Assembly: GCF_934636505.1 (NCBI RefSeq)
Contig: NZ_CAKUAL010000038.1
Location: forward strand, 1-19,666
Direction: 5' to 3'
DNA: 19,666 bases
Origin: an uncultured Ellagibacter sp.
GTDB taxonomy: Bacteria > Actinomycetota > Coriobacteriia > Coriobacteriales > Eggerthellaceae
The stretch's first letter is position 1. Every line of letters begins with the position of its first letter. A program made the position numbers and the translations under genes. The notes beneath the pieces are model-generated. The model did no database searches. It was not told where the DNA came from and saw only the letters and a list, made by a program, of their open reading frames with translations. Positions 7,211-14,770 of this stretch are shown here, in pieces.

Positions 7211-7255
7211 CGATACAGTATCATTCAGAGCAAAACGCTGCGGGCGTGTGCCTGC
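7211..7255 (+). promoter_or_regulatory. Possible promoter box and leader hairpin before the second GT2 gene
   Basis: CGATACAGTATCAT (7211-7224) contains -10-like boxes (TACAGT, 4 of 6 matches). Downstream, GCGGGC (7240-7245) pairs with GCCTGC (7250-7255), including one G-U pair, across a GTGT loop. The 115-bp gap 7168-7282 is otherwise unremarkable. A separate promoter here is uncertain; the gene may simply be read from upstream. Confidence 0.25.
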
Positions 7256-7282
7256 ATCCGAGAAGCTAACCGAAGGCACCAC

Positions 7283-9412
7283 ATGGATAATCCAAAGGTT
7301 TCTATCATTGTCCCCGTCTACAACGTCGAAAGCTACCTCGCGCAATGCCTGGATAGCCTGATCGAGCAGACGCTTTCCGATATCGAGATTCTCTGCCTGG
7401 ACGACGGTTCGACCGACGGCTCGCCGGAGCTTCTCGACGCCTACGCTGCGAAAGACGCTCGCATCCGCGCGCTCCATCGCGAGAACTGCGGCGTTGCTGA
7501 GACGCGCAACGTGGGCGTCGGGCTTGCGCGCGGCGAGTACATCCTGTTCGTCGACTCCGACGACTACATCGCGCAAAGAACCTGCGAGGTCCTCGTCGCC
7601 ACCGCCGAGCGGGAAGGAGCCGACATCGTCGTCTTCGGCGGCAAGACGTTCCCCACGCTCCCGTGGGCGGATGATTCCTTCGCGTGGCGCGACAACGTAT
7701 ATCATTCCGGGGTCGATGCCCTGCTCTACGAGCGCGGAAGCATCCCCCTCATGTGCAACAAGATGTACCGCACCGACTTTTTGCGCGGCAACGGGCTTCT
7801 TCTCAACCCCGACCTCTCGCTTGGGGAAGATCACGCCTTCCAGTTCATCACCTTCCCGCTTGCGAAAACGGTCGCCTTCAGCAAGGAGATGCTCTACTTC
7901 TACCGTGTGCGTCGCGATTCGGCGGTGGGCGCGACCTGCTCAGATGGCGCCAAGCAGCTCTTCCTCCACTTTGACGTGGTGAAATACGCGCTCACCACAT
8001 GGAAGGAGCGCGGGACGTTGGTGGAGTTCGGGCGCGAGGGCGTCTCGTGGGCCGTGTCGTTCCTGTTCACGTCGGCGAAGATGACCTACTACAACGACCG
8101 CGTCCGCTTCGCCGAGCTTTTCTCGGCGTTCCTCGACGAGGTGCTGGAAGGCCGCCCGCTCGACTCGCTTGGGCTCGATGACGGCGTGCGCGGGCGTTTG
8201 GCCTACCTCGTGTCGCCCCAGGTGGAAACCGATGCTCCATCGATAAGCATCCTTATAGAATGCGCTGACGAGGCCGACGACGCCAAAGCCGCGCTCGATG
8301 CGATCGAGTTCCAGGACGAGCAGTCTTTCGAGGTATTGTTCTTCCCGCCCGCCGATGCGAACAGCCGCTATGCCCAGCTCATTGCCGACTTCACGGAGAA
8401 CGATTGCCGCGCGCGCGTTCTTCCCTCCCGCGATGTCGCTTCTGCGCTCGCGAGCGCGCGGGGCACCTACCTCGTTCGCTCCTACGCGAACGTCGTCTAC
8501 GATCCGCAAGCCTTCGACCAGCTGCTTCAGCTTGCAGGGGAACGCGAGGGGCGCACGGTCGTCGGCGAGCGCGAGCCTTATGACATTGCGGTGTTCACCG
8601 ATTCTGCCGGCATGCTCGGCGTGCGCGACCTGTTCGACTTCTACGAGCCCAGCACCACCGAGGCAATCGTGCCCGAAGGGGCGCATCCCGCTTCCGATTT
8701 CTCCTCGCAGCTGTTCTCGTTTTCGAGCATCGCGTCGGCAAACAAGGCATTCAACAGGGAATTCTTGCTGCAATGCGCGGAAAAGGCGAAGTGCTCTACG
8801 TGGCTGGGCCTTCAATGCGCGGCCTTCTCGCAGGCGACCAAGATCGTCGTGACCAAGCGTCCCCTTGCCACGCTGCGCTGCCTGCCTTTCGCGTCGACCG
8901 GGCTTGTCGGCGCGCGCGCCATGCTCGACGACGTGTTCTCCGGCTTCGAGGAGGCGCGGGCGAATTTCACGGGCGATGACGAGGCCGCGTGCGGACTCGA
9001 TGCCGCCGCGGCGCGCCATCTGATCCTCATGGTCGATCTTATCCGCAACCCGATTGCTCGCCGCTACTGTTTCGAGGATGCCCGCGAGCGCGGGGGCGAG
9101 GCTATAGCACGCGCCCTTGCCGGGTCGCAGCTCACCGACGCCGAGTGCGTCGTTTGCAGAGCGCTGCTCGGGGAAACCTACGACGCGTACACCGGATACC
9201 GCGACACGCTTGTCTTGAATGGCGTTATCATGAAGAACGAGGAAAACCTGCTTGCGGTAGGAGGTCAGGCTCAGCACATCAACCAGCTCAACTCCGACAT
9301 CGAGGAGTTCTACCACTCGATAAGTTACCGAACGGGGCGTGCGGTCACTGCGCCCGCCCGTGCGGCTGCGAACCTCGCAAAGCGCGTTCTCCACGCGGCA
9401 CGCCGCGGATAG
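7283..9412 (+). CDS. Large GT2 glycosyltransferase with a second, degenerate GT-like domain
   Basis: The protein is 709 aa. Residues 1-220 form a standard GT2 domain: VSIIVPVYN (6-14), LDDGSTDGS (39-47), ETRN (73-76) and DSDD (91-94). From about 319 a second domain starts with PSISILIE and follows the same strand order. Where DxD would stand it has SYANVVYD, so it is probably inactive and may bind substrate or a partner. Residues about 430-640 are mixed and unrecognised. The end (about 650-709) has a short polar helix, HSISYRTGRAVTAPAR, then basic residues, a tail also seen at the ends of the proteins at 76 and 5911. The ATG at 7283 follows GAAGG with 6 bases. The next GT2 gene starts 15 bp after its stop, so the two are co-transcribed. 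The substrate is unknown. Confidence 0.88.
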   Translation: MDNPKVSIIVPVYNVESYLAQCLDSLIEQTLSDIEILCLDDGSTDGSPELLDAYAAKDARIRALHRENCGVAETRNVGVGLARGEYILFVDSDDYIAQRTCEVLVATAEREGADIVVFGGKTFPTLPWADDSFAWRDNVYHSGVDALLYERGSIPLMCNKMYRTDFLRGNGLLLNPDLSLGEDHAFQFITFPLAKTVAFSKEMLYFYRVRRDSAVGATCSDGAKQLFLHFDVVKYALTTWKERGTLVEFGREGVSWAVSFLFTSAKMTYYNDRVRFAELFSAFLDEVLEGRPLDSLGLDDGVRGRLAYLVSPQVETDAPSISILIECADEADDAKAALDAIEFQDEQSFEVLFFPPADANSRYAQLIADFTENDCRARVLPSRDVASALASARGTYLVRSYANVVYDPQAFDQLLQLAGEREGRTVVGEREPYDIAVFTDSAGMLGVRDLFDFYEPSTTEAIVPEGAHPASDFSSQLFSFSSIASANKAFNREFLLQCAEKAKCSTWLGLQCAAFSQATKIVVTKRPLATLRCLPFASTGLVGARAMLDDVFSGFEEARANFTGDDEAACGLDAAAARHLILMVDLIRNPIARRYCFEDARERGGEAIARALAGSQLTDAECVVCRALLGETYDAYTGYRDTLVLNGVIMKNEENLLAVGGQAQHINQLNSDIEEFYHSISYRTGRAVTAPARAAANLAKRVLHAARRG

Positions 9413-9427
9413 TTTGGAAAGGAAACC

Positions 9428-10417
9428 ATGTTCAGCAACAAAACCTCCGACACGCCCAAGGTCTCGATCGTCGTTCCCGTGTACAACGTCGAGAAGTATC
9501 TGCGCGAATGCCTCGACAGCCTGCTTGCGCAGAAGTTGAAGGACATCGAGATCATCGTCGTGAACGACGGCTCCACCGACTCGTCGGCAGACATCGCCGC
9601 CGAGTACGCCGCCCGCGATTCCCGCGTGCGCCTCATCTCGAAGGAGAACGAAGGGTACGGCAAGACGATGAACCGCGGCTTCTCAGAGGCCCGCGGTGAG
9701 TACGTGGGCATCGTGGAATCCGACGACTTCGCCGACCCCCGCATGTTCAAGGACATGTACAAGTTCGCGAAGAAGCACGACCTCGACCTGGTGAAAGCGA
9801 ACTATTACGAGCACAGTGATGCGGGCGACGTCTTCCAGGAACCGTTCGCCGGGTTTGCGTACAAGACCGTCTTCGATCCTCGGGTCGATCAGCGCGCGCT
9901 CACCGTGCTGCCCATCATCTGGTCGGCGCTCTACCGCCGCGAGATGATCGAGCGCGAGAGCATTCGCTTCAACGGGACTCCCGGCGCATCGTATCAGGAC
10001 ACCTCGTTCGTGTTCCAGGTGTGGGCGAGCGCGCGTCGCGCGGCTATCCTTCCGAAGGGGTATCTGCACTACCGCGTCGATAACGCGAACTCGTCGGTGA
10101 AGTCGTCGGCGAAGGTGTTCGCCGTGTGCGACGAGTACGAGCTCTCGCGCGAGTTTCTGGCGAAGGACCCCGAAAAGCAGCGCGCGTTCGGTGCGATTGT
10201 CAACCTGTTGAAGCTTGGGACGTACCGGTGGAACTTCAATCGCCTGACCGACGAGTCGCGCCGTGCGTTCGCTGAGCGCATGCGCGAGGAATACTTGCGG
10301 GCCCGCGAGGAGGGCACGCTCGACCGCGACATGTTCGCGCCGGCTGATTGGGAGATGCTCAATCTGATGATGGACGATTTCGACGCCTTCATGGCGCGTT
10401 TCGAATCGGGAATGTAG
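9428..10417 (+). CDS. GT2 family glycosyltransferase
   Basis: This 329-aa protein consists of a single GT-A domain plus a helical C-terminal part. VSIVVPVYN (12-20), VNDGSTDSS (45-53), a GYGKTMNRG loop (77-85) and ESDD (97-100) are visible. The last replaces the more usual DxDD, with Glu in the first place, a variant common among capsule and LPS GT2 enzymes, so I expect activity. The segment IWSALYRREMI and the later SYQDTSF are also typical of this subgroup. It lacks the coiled coil and basic tail of its two upstream neighbours. The ATG follows AAAGGA (9418-9423) closely. It should add a sugar to the same glycan as the other enzymes of the run; the specific sugar cannot be read from sequence. 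Confidence 0.9.
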   Translation: MFSNKTSDTPKVSIVVPVYNVEKYLRECLDSLLAQKLKDIEIIVVNDGSTDSSADIAAEYAARDSRVRLISKENEGYGKTMNRGFSEARGEYVGIVESDDFADPRMFKDMYKFAKKHDLDLVKANYYEHSDAGDVFQEPFAGFAYKTVFDPRVDQRALTVLPIIWSALYRREMIERESIRFNGTPGASYQDTSFVFQVWASARRAAILPKGYLHYRVDNANSSVKSSAKVFAVCDEYELSREFLAKDPEKQRAFGAIVNLLKLGTYRWNFNRLTDESRRAFAERMREEYLRAREEGTLDRDMFAPADWEMLNLMMDDFDAFMARFESGM

Positions 10418-10420
10418 GCG

Positions 10421-10447
10421 GATCCGGGCGCGTTTTGCGCTCGGATC
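10421..10447 (+). terminator. Strong hairpin between the last GT2 gene and the lectin-VanW gene
   Basis: GATCCGGGCGC (10421-10431) and GCGCTCGGATC (10437-10447) form an 11-bp stem with one G-U pair and a GTTTT loop, starting 4 bp after the GT2 stop. No U-run follows, and only 24 bp separate it from the next start codon. There is no room for a promoter in between. It may act as an attenuator or mRNA-stability element rather than a full terminator. Confidence 0.45.
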
Positions 10448-10471
10448 TCCGTTAATGAGAAAGGGGAGAGG

Positions 10472-13138
10472 ATGCAGGGGCATACTATGAAGGGACCGAA
10501 GCGGTTGCTCTCGGTGCTGCTCGCAGCGTCGCTTTCGGTCTGGTGCGTGCCCGCGGGTGCGCTCGCGCAAGAGACGGCTGGCGCGAACGCCGATGGGTCG
10601 GTTGCCGGAGCGCCTTCGGCGGATGCCGCGGTCGAGGGTTCCTCTGCCGAGGGCAGCACGGGAACGGACGCGGGAACGTCCCAGGTCGCAACACCTGCGC
10701 AGCCTGATGCCGCCGTCGGCGTTTCTTCTGCTGCGGCTGAAGCCGCTGCGCCCGCCGCCGCGCAACCTGCCGCCGCAGGCGAGGGTGGAGCTGCAGGTGA
10801 AGGGGAAACCGCAGGTGAAGAATCCTTCGAGGGCGTGTACGTGATTTCTGCTGCCGTGAACTCGAAGGCAGTGCTCTCCACGGCTGGCTCGCAGTTCTAC
10901 TCGGGTGCGAACGTCGAGCTCGCCTCCGCGAACGGAACGCTCTTCCAGCGGTGGCGCATCGAAGCGGTGGGCGAGGGCTACTACACGATCACCTCGGTTG
11001 CGACTGGCAAGGTGCTTGACGTTGCCAACGGCGGGCGCACTCCCGGCACAAACGTGTGGCAGTGCACGCCTTTCGGCAACGATGCCCAGAAGTGGAAGAT
11101 CGCGCGCGCGGCGGACGGCTCGGTGACGCTCGTCTCCAAGCTTTCGGGCCTCGCACTCGACATCGCCGATGGGCTTGCAATTGCAGGTACGAACATCCAG
11201 ACCTACACGGTCAATGGTGCTCCCGCGCAGCGTTTCGCGCTCACGCCCGTTTCCGACCCCGCCCCCGAAGCTCTGCTTCCCGCGGGCGTCTACGAGATCT
11301 GCGCCGCGGGCGACACATCCTATGCGCTCGACGTGGCAGATGCATCGCTTGTCTCCGGCGCCGACGTTCGCCTGTGGTCTAGCAACCACTCGCAGGCCCA
11401 AAAGTGGTACATCGAGCCCGACTCCGAGGGCTACTACACGATCACCTCGATGGGCTCGGGGCTCGTGCTCGACGTTTCCAATGGCGGGCTCACTCCTGGC
11501 ACGAACGTGTGGCAATGCACGCCGTTTGGCAACAGCATGCAGAAGTGGCGCCTCGTCGACAACGGCAACGGCTCCTTCTCGCTTATCTCGAAGGGCAATG
11601 TGCTCGCGCTCGATATCGCCGACGGAATCTGCGCCGCTGGCACGGACGTGCGCACGTGGACTCCGAACGGGGCCATCGCCCAATCGTTCGTCTTCAGCCC
11701 GTGCGAGCGCACGTACGCCGACGGCACCTACGAGCTTGCGCTTTCGAACGACAAGGGTACCGACCTCGATGTGTTCGACGCATCGACCGAATCGGGAGCC
11801 AACGTGCAGGTTCACACGGACAATGGCGGCTATGCGCAGAAGTGGCACGTGACGACCCGCGACGACGGCTACTGCACGATCGAGTCGCTGTGTTCGGGCA
11901 AGGTGCTCGCCATCGAGGGCGGAAGCGCCGCTGCGGGCGCTAACGTCTGCCAGCAGACCGCCGACGGGGCCGATTCCCAGCTGTGGAAGCTCGTGCCGCT
12001 CGGAAACGGCGCGTACCGCATCACCTCGAAGAGCGGCGAGTTCGCGCTCTCCCTTTCGGGGAAGAACGTTGTGCTTGGCTCAAGTGCGGACGCATCATCG
12101 TTCATCCTGAAGAATACCCCGATCATCATCGAGGGCTTCTACACTATCGGCGCATACACCAACCCTTCGGTGAAGCTCGACGTGCAAGATGCCTCCCGTG
12201 TAAGCGGCGCGAACGTGCAGTTGCATACCGAGAACGGCTCGAACGCACAGGTGGTGAAGATTTCGGCGAACGCCGACGGCTCCTACACGATCGCGTTCCC
12301 CTTCTCGCGCAAGGTGCTCGATGTGGCCAACGGCGGGCGCACCCCTGGCACGAACGTGTGGCAATGCACGCCGTTCGGCAACGACGCGCAGAAGTGGTAC
12401 CCGAAGTATGCGGGCGACCGGTCGTTTAGCTTCGTGTGCAAGGGCAACGGCCTCGCGCTCGACATTGCCGATGGGATTGCAGAAAGCGGTACGAATGTGC
12501 AGGTCTACACGCGCAACAATTCCATCGCACAGCGCTTCGTGCTGACTCCCACGACCTACGTCCCCGATGACTTCTCGGATCTTCTCGCACATTTCTCGAC
12601 CGTTTCCACCAACACGTTCAACGGGTGGTACAACATGTCGCGTGCGCTTTCCAACTTCGACGGCATGGTCGTGTGGCCGGGCGAGACGGTGTCGTTCTTC
12701 GACACGTGCGGGCCGTGCGGCGCGGCCGAGGGCTACCTCATCGCCGGCGTCGTCGGCGGCTCTGGTTACGGTGGCGGCATCTGCCAGGCGTCCACCACAC
12801 TCTACGGCGCGGTGGTGCGCGCCGGCCTCACCATCGTGGAGCGCCAGAACCACACGACGCCTTCCACATATGTGCCCATCGGGCAAGATGCGATGGTGAA
12901 CTGGGGCTCTTCCGACTTCCGCTTCCGCAACGACTGGGATTTCCCTGTGAAGATCGTCGTCGACAACTACGACCGCACGCTCAATTGCGACATCTGGGGC
13001 ATCCAGCCCGACTGGTACGACTACATCGACGTCTCTTCCTGGTGGACGGGTTCGCACTCCGCCGCCGCGCAGCGCGAGTACTACAAGGACGGCGTGATCG
13101 TGGCCACAAGCGCCCTGCCGAATTCCTGGTACTGGTAG
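10472..13138 (+). CDS. Secreted protein with four ricin-type lectin repeats and a VanW domain
   Basis: The protein is 888 aa from the ATG at 10472. An in-frame ATG at 10487, with AGGGG 6 bases upstream, gives 883 aa and a more typical signal peptide. The signal peptide (KRLLSVLL..., likely cut after ALA at 30-32) is followed by an Ala/Gly/Glu-rich spacer to about 117. Four repeats of about 140-148 aa then follow (about 118-262, 265-412, 413-549, 550-695). They are rich in QxW/QxF motifs such as AQKW and AQRF, as in ricin B beta-trefoil lectins that bind sugars. The VanW domain (about 697-840) has GYGGGICQ (765-772), STTLYGAV and a DFRFRN stretch. VanW's biochemical role is not settled; it recurs in wall-associated proteins. 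No LPxTG or membrane anchor is seen at the C-terminus (SWYW). I infer a wall glycan-binding surface protein, fitting its place after the glycosyltransferases. Confidence 0.9.
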   Translation: MQGHTMKGPKRLLSVLLAASLSVWCVPAGALAQETAGANADGSVAGAPSADAAVEGSSAEGSTGTDAGTSQVATPAQPDAAVGVSSAAAEAAAPAAAQPAAAGEGGAAGEGETAGEESFEGVYVISAAVNSKAVLSTAGSQFYSGANVELASANGTLFQRWRIEAVGEGYYTITSVATGKVLDVANGGRTPGTNVWQCTPFGNDAQKWKIARAADGSVTLVSKLSGLALDIADGLAIAGTNIQTYTVNGAPAQRFALTPVSDPAPEALLPAGVYEICAAGDTSYALDVADASLVSGADVRLWSSNHSQAQKWYIEPDSEGYYTITSMGSGLVLDVSNGGLTPGTNVWQCTPFGNSMQKWRLVDNGNGSFSLISKGNVLALDIADGICAAGTDVRTWTPNGAIAQSFVFSPCERTYADGTYELALSNDKGTDLDVFDASTESGANVQVHTDNGGYAQKWHVTTRDDGYCTIESLCSGKVLAIEGGSAAAGANVCQQTADGADSQLWKLVPLGNGAYRITSKSGEFALSLSGKNVVLGSSADASSFILKNTPIIIEGFYTIGAYTNPSVKLDVQDASRVSGANVQLHTENGSNAQVVKISANADGSYTIAFPFSRKVLDVANGGRTPGTNVWQCTPFGNDAQKWYPKYAGDRSFSFVCKGNGLALDIADGIAESGTNVQVYTRNNSIAQRFVLTPTTYVPDDFSDLLAHFSTVSTNTFNGWYNMSRALSNFDGMVVWPGETVSFFDTCGPCGAAEGYLIAGVVGGSGYGGGICQASTTLYGAVVRAGLTIVERQNHTTPSTYVPIGQDAMVNWGSSDFRFRNDWDFPVKIVVDNYDRTLNCDIWGIQPDWYDYIDVSSWWTGSHSAAAQREYYKDGVIVATSALPNSWYW
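11012..12397 (+). repeat. 84-bp intragenic repeats within the lectin array
   Basis: Three in-frame 84-bp units lie at 11012-11095, 11465-11548 and 12314-12397. They encode the lectin segment from VLDV to QKW. Units one and three encode identical 28-residue peptides although their DNA differs at 10 positions, all silent. Unit two differs by a few residues. The matching part of the third lectin repeat (about 11900-11985) has diverged. Confidence 0.8.
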
Positions 13139-13161
13139 TTCCTGGTAATGCTTCTGAGTGC

Positions 13162-13197
13162 AAGGGCCCGCTTCATAAAGCGGGCCCTTCTGTTGTC
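13162..13197 (+). terminator. Strong intrinsic terminator after the lectin-VanW gene
   Basis: AAGGGCCCGCTT (13162-13173) and AAGCGGGCCCTT (13178-13189) form a perfect 12-bp stem around a CATA loop, followed by the T-rich CTGTTGTC. It lies 23 bp past the stop codon and separates the polysaccharide run from the accessory ATPase gene. Confidence 0.85.
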
Positions 13198-13203
13198 AAA
13201 TCA

Positions 13204-13288
13204 TAGAAACGTGCAAATCGTAGTATCTTGAAAACTTAGAAACGTGCATATTGTGGTAATCTGAAACCATAGAAAACGGCAATCTAGG
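13204..13288 (+). repeat. 33-bp-period direct repeats upstream of the AAA ATPase gene
   Basis: TAGAAACGTGCA starts at 13204 and again at 13237, and a shorter variant, TAGAAAACGGCA, starts at 13270; the period is exactly 33 bp. The first two units also agree in their second halves (a GTRGTA core and TGAAAMC). The third unit runs into the ribosome site of the ATPase gene. This arrangement suggests a regulator-binding array or an RNA-level control site. TTGAAA at 13228-13233 resembles a -35 box, but no convincing -10 follows at normal spacing. Confidence 0.6.
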
Positions 13289-13296
13289 AGATGCCA

Positions 13297-14655
13297 ATGT
13301 ATAAGCGAAAGGCATACGAGAAGCTCCTCTTATGGAAAGAGGAAAGTTGCGGGTCGACGGCGATGCTTGTCGAGGGTGCTCGACGCGTTGGGAAATCGAC
13401 GCTTGTTGAGGAGTTCGCAAAGCGAGAATACGCATCATATGCCCTTATCGATTTCTCAAAGGTTTCAAAGGAGTTCAAGCAGCTCTTTCTCGATACAAGG
13501 ACCGATCTTGACGGTTTCTTCCTTTACCTTTCCGCTCTATTTAGCGTCAACTTGGTTCCTCGCGACACCCTCGTGATTTTCGACGAAGTTCAGCTTTTTC
13601 CTCCTGCAAGAGAGTTCATCAAACACCTTGTTGCTGACGGGCGATACGATTACGTGGAAACTGGATCGTTGATTTCGATCAAATCGAATGTCAAGGACAT
13701 TCTCATCCCCTCTGAAGAAGAATCGATGAAGTTGCACCCGATGGATTTCGAGGAGTTTCTTTGGGCTATGGGGGAAGATGGTTTAGCCCAGATTATTCGA
13801 GCGTCGTTTAATGAGCGAAGGCCTCTGCCCGACGATTTGCATCGAAAAGCGATGCGCTTTTGGAATGAGTACATGTTGGTTGGTGGGATGCCCCAGGCTG
13901 TTGCCGTCTATGCGGATAAACGAAACATGGATGCCGCCGATCGGGCGAAACGTCTTGTGCTCAAGCTCTATCGGGAAGATATCGATAAATATGGGGAAAG
14001 TGGGGTGGGACGTCTCAAGGCCATCTTCGATGCGATTCCTGGTCAGCTCTCCAAACATGAGAAAAGGCTGGTATTCTCGCAGGTTGAAGAGGGGGGTCGC
14101 GCGCGTGACTACGCGTTCGCCTTTGCATGGTTTGACGAAGCGGCTACGGTGAATCTGTGCCATGCTTGCACTGACCCGTCGGTCGCCCTCGCCTTGAGCA
14201 AAAGCGAATCAGCGATCAAGTGCTATATGGGTGACGTGGGGCTTCTTGCTACGATGGCTTTTTCTTCGACGGGTGACTCGATGCCTGAGGTCTATCGCCA
14301 TGTCCTCCTTGGCGATGCAGATGTGAACGAGGGGATGCTTGCGGAAAACGCAGTCGCGCAGCAGTTCGTCGCGTCAGGGCACGATTTGTACTTCTATTCG
14401 AAATGGGCGCCGACCGCCGAAGACAGAATGGAAGTTGATTTTCTTCTCGTAAAGCCGTATCCCGATGCGGCGATGAAGCCTCGTGTAAGTCCTGTTGAAG
14501 TGAAATCGGGCAAGCGATACACGACGAAATCGCTCGACAAGTTCAAATTGAAGTTTGGAAAGCGTGTGGGGGAAAGGTACATCCTCCACCCGCGTCAGCT
14601 TGCCGTTGATGGTGACATTGTGAAGCTGCCACTCTACATGGCGGGACTTCTTTAG
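13297..14655 (+). CDS. AAA ATPase with DUF4143 / nuclease-fold C-terminus
   Basis: This protein is 452 aa from the ATG at 13297. That start has AGGAG (13286-13290) 6 bases upstream, whereas the in-frame ATG at 13291 abuts AGGAG directly. The N-terminal AAA_14-type ATPase domain has Walker A GARRVGKST (27-35) and Walker B LVIFDEVQ (92-99, Asp96 and Glu97). VETGSL nearby fits the sensor region. The C-terminal DUF4143-type part ends with EVDFLLV and PVEVKSGK, the layout of a PD-(D/E)xK nuclease-like fold. Such proteins are widespread, often multicopy, and have no established cellular role; links to defence or mobile elements are speculative. The gene is AT-richer than its neighbours and isolated by a terminator upstream, which suggests an accessory acquisition. 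Confidence 0.88.
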   Translation: MYKRKAYEKLLLWKEESCGSTAMLVEGARRVGKSTLVEEFAKREYASYALIDFSKVSKEFKQLFLDTRTDLDGFFLYLSALFSVNLVPRDTLVIFDEVQLFPPAREFIKHLVADGRYDYVETGSLISIKSNVKDILIPSEEESMKLHPMDFEEFLWAMGEDGLAQIIRASFNERRPLPDDLHRKAMRFWNEYMLVGGMPQAVAVYADKRNMDAADRAKRLVLKLYREDIDKYGESGVGRLKAIFDAIPGQLSKHEKRLVFSQVEEGGRARDYAFAFAWFDEAATVNLCHACTDPSVALALSKSESAIKCYMGDVGLLATMAFSSTGDSMPEVYRHVLLGDADVNEGMLAENAVAQQFVASGHDLYFYSKWAPTAEDRMEVDFLLVKPYPDAAMKPRVSPVEVKSGKRYTTKSLDKFKLKFGKRVGERYILHPRQLAVDGDIVKLPLYMAGLL

Positions 14656-14665
14656 CAGCAGTTCC

Positions 14666-14674
14666 TGATACAAT
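14666..14674 (+). promoter_or_regulatory. Extended -10 promoter for the DUF6541-like gene
   Basis: TGATACAAT fits TGn plus TACAAT (5 of 6 matches to TATAAT). It lies 11 bp after the ATPase stop and about 97 bp ahead of the next start codon. No clear -35 is seen. It predicts a start near 14681, just ahead of a hairpin at 14689-14716. Confidence 0.5.
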
Positions 14675-14688
14675 AGAGCGGTTTGAAG

Positions 14689-14716
14689 ACGAGGGCGTCC
14701 GATGCGGCGCCCTCGT
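14689..14716 (+). terminator. Hairpin between the ATPase and the DUF6541-like gene (terminator or leader element)
   Basis: ACGAGGGCG (14689-14697) and CGCCCTCGT (14708-14716) form a perfect 9-bp stem with a 10-nt loop, followed by TGGCTTG. It could end the ATPase transcript. The extended -10 at 14666 would also place it at the 5' end of the next mRNA. The sequence alone does not decide between the two. Confidence 0.5.
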
Positions 14717-14770
14717 TGGCTTGAATTCATGATTTCTCATCGCGTTGTGCGATGCTTAGGAAGGTAAGGT

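Noticed and set aside
9683..11848. 721-aa open frame on the minus strand across the GT2 and lectin genes
   Set aside because: It spans two well-supported plus-strand genes and the hairpin between them. The translation is Arg/His/Val-rich with no recognisable domain, typical of high-GC antisense frames.
12560..13138. VanW domain taken as vancomycin resistance
   Set aside because: No vanHAX-type ligase, dehydrogenase or dipeptidase genes are nearby. VanW domains are common in wall proteins unrelated to resistance.
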